From Prunella strophiata (lineage: Eukaryota > Chordata > Aves > Passeriformes > Prunellidae): 64,000 bases of DNA. The position numbers and the translations under genes are program-made. The stretch's first letter is position 1. Every line of letters begins with the position of its first letter. The notes under the pieces are model-generated. The model saw nothing but the letters and a program-made list of their open reading frames with translations, did no database searches and was not told where the DNA came from. The DNA is taken from positions 87,280,309 through 87,344,308 of the forward strand of contig JAZBQD010000015.1 of assembly GCA_036583965.1 (NCBI GenBank), given 5' to 3'. Positions 61,986-64,000 of this stretch are shown piece by piece.

Positions 61986-64000
61986 GATTGGTAGAGGGGA
62001 AAGGAGATAATACCAACCAGTGCTTAAAACAAAAAAAGTCCACCATCACCAAAAGAAAACTCCAAGAAATGGTGACCACCCTGTCAATTCAAATTCTTTC
62101 CATGTGGAAGCTCAAATAAAAAGTATTGAAATGCTGACTAGAGTTTGCATTTTGACTGTGATTCTCAGTTGCTACAAATCAGCTGTGCTTCATTTATACT
62201 TGTGTGTCATCCTATCAGATGGGTTCCTCTTGCCTGAGAGAACACACTTAAATCTAAACTGAAATCTGTTCCTTTCTTTCTGAAACAATAAATTTTGAAA
62301 TTATTTTATAGAGTGTGCTGAAACTTTTAGTTTAATAAGTTTGCCTTTCTTTTTTTAAATAAAATTTTATTTTCTGAGCAAACCAAGGAGATTTATTTGC
62401 ATTTGCTAGCAAATGCAGCAGACAGTTGTAATTTCCATACATTTCCAAACAAGCCAGAGAAACTAACCTTTGAACAAGAGTTAGTAGAATTGTCAGGCAG
62501 AAAATTTGAACTGATTCACAAACAGCTCTTTTTTACTTTCTTTTTTTTTTAAATTTTTTTTGCTTTGCACAAATCTGGATTTATCACTATGTGCATTTAT
62601 GTCTTATCTGTCAGACAGGACATTTCTAAATACAAAACTGCAATAAATTCTTTTTTAAATGGACAAATAGGAATAAAGTAGTGTTGCTGATATCTAAGGG
62701 AAATATTCAGCAATGTATGCTATAAAACAATACTGAGGCTGCTTCCATGGTCAGTGGAAAGTTTACTTTTTCCCAAATGGTCCATTGGACTTCTTCCTGC
62801 AGAATCCCAGCCTTTGCGCAGAGAAACTCCTTAATCTTGTGTTGAAGTGGCAGGGATTTCATGCTTTGGAAATGTACTTGATCAAAGAAGATTGCTTAGA
62901 CAGTTAAAGCTTTAAAATATCTTCAGTCAGCTTGTGTTCTGCAGGCCTTGGGTAGCTCTAGATTCATCAAAACAATATGCTTTGCAGTTCAATGTTATCA
63001 GTTTCTGGACATTATCTCTCCTCTCTCTACCCACAGTCTGAATTCCATGATATTTTGAAAGCTTCTCAGTGATGTAAGTGCCTACTCTTGTGTTGTCTTT
63101 TTTCATTATGGTGTTATACAAGTACTTTGCTGCACTCCATCACTGGGCATGAGACATCTGTTATTTTAATTGACATGGAAAGCTCAAAGTTGACTAGCTT
63201 TAAAAATTATTTTTCTATACTGCCGGAAATTATCTTCTTTGAAGTTGGTTTGCCATACTGCTTCTAAATCTGGGAAAATATTCTTTGGTCTTTTACAGTT
63301 TGATTAACATTTATGAAAATTTTAGAACTGTAAGACCTTCCAAAACATGGGGGGAAAAGCAGAGTAGCCAAAATAGGAGGAGGCTGTAATGAAAAGCTTT
63401 TGACTTGGAGTGCTGATGAACTGAAAATACATGCTGTTTGTACTCTGACCAAAAACCTGTATCTGATAAAGGCTGTTATTTGAGAGAGGGTGATGGCTGT
63501 GGAAGAGAGCCTTCCAGGTTGTGGAAAGAAAGTTTCAGGAATATGATTCTATGGTTGATTATCATTTGTTTCATGCATGAAGTCCACCTATTTCCTCACT
63601 CTAGCTGGAGCTAGGGCTTGCACAGAAAACCATCTAGTAAAATAATAAGTCCCAACTGGTTTTGACACATCCATTTTCTGGACCACCTAGGGAGCGTACA
63701 CATGTTTACAGCTAGGAGGGAAAAATCCTGTATCTTCTGGTATTTAAATTGGATTACCTTACTGTGGAACCACACCTAAAGCCACAGCAAGGGCAATACT
63801 GAGGATGGCTGCTCTGACATCTAATTTCAAAGAGTTGTCAGCATCAACAAATCGTACTTGTGTTCCTCAACAAAGGACCATTATTCAGGAACTAGGAGGG
63901 GCTTTGAAAAGCCAAAGTGTCCAACTCTCTGCTCGTGTAGCCTGTATGATGTTTGACCTATTCATTCTCTGCTTGGTTCAAGAACATTGAGCTCTTCTAT
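61986..64000. other. Intronic non-coding interval to window end
   Basis: AT-rich with short T runs (62541-62570). No gene, RNA or transposon recognised. Confidence 0.5.

Noticed and set aside
63540..63560. ATGATTCTATGG as a CR1 terminal octamer
   Set aside because: The upstream sequence shows no CR1 similarity; the match is too short.
41370..64000. Next PHACTR1 coding exon (segment before and through RPEL1)
   Set aside because: Looked for an acceptor followed by codons for EEVERL and the KPWKWRKKK region; none seen, so it presumably lies beyond the window.

Overview
The window looks like a piece of an avian nuclear genome. It is mostly non-coding, repeats are sparse, and the recognisable interspersed repeats are all 5'-truncated CR1 (chicken repeat 1) LINE fragments, the dominant avian transposon; several keep the typical 3' end resembling ATTCTATGATTCT. 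There is no rRNA, CRISPR array, operon or other prokaryotic feature. CR1 also occurs in crocodilians and turtles, so 'bird' is the likeliest call and is not proven; I cannot name the species.

One protein-coding gene is recognisable: the 5' coding part of PHACTR1 (phosphatase and actin regulator 1), on the + strand. A first coding exon starts at ATG 28327 and encodes MDYFLDVESAHRLFYSQGAQ. It ends in phase 1 at a strong donor (G|GTAAGA). Downstream are two homologous 147-bp exons, A (39455-39601) and B (41223-41369). Both are phase 1 to phase 1, both have canonical splice sites, and both encode a 49-residue [11 protein letters not shown]...RSKSDTPYL...NLD segment. They are 82% identical in protein (40/49) but about 74% in DNA, with most changed codons synonymous, which points to an old tandem exon duplication kept by selection. 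The rest of PHACTR1 (RPEL actin-binding repeats, PP1-binding C-terminus) is not seen and presumably lies beyond 64000.

Layout: 1-28269 is sequence 5' of the first coding exon (5' flank or 5'-UTR intron) with five or fewer CR1 fragments, a poly-T tract and possible 5' exons at 12.7-13.2 kb and 26.1 kb. 28388-39454 is an AT-rich intron. 39602-41222 is the short intron between the duplicate exons; its 3' half is a CpG island with a long polypyrimidine tract running into exon B. 41370-64000 is intron, with a GC-rich patch near 43.6 kb, a (TTTTG)8 microsatellite, two antisense CR1 fragments, and a microexon-like element at 54059-54082 that would bring in a stop codon in the known reading phase.

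Main interpretation: exon A and exon B give PHACTR1 two interchangeable N-terminal cassettes. Exon B alone lies in a CpG island and alone carries an in-frame Met (ATG 41258; exon A has GTG there). It could therefore also serve as the start of a shorter, promoter-specific isoform. No virus-derived gene or toxin gene was recognised.
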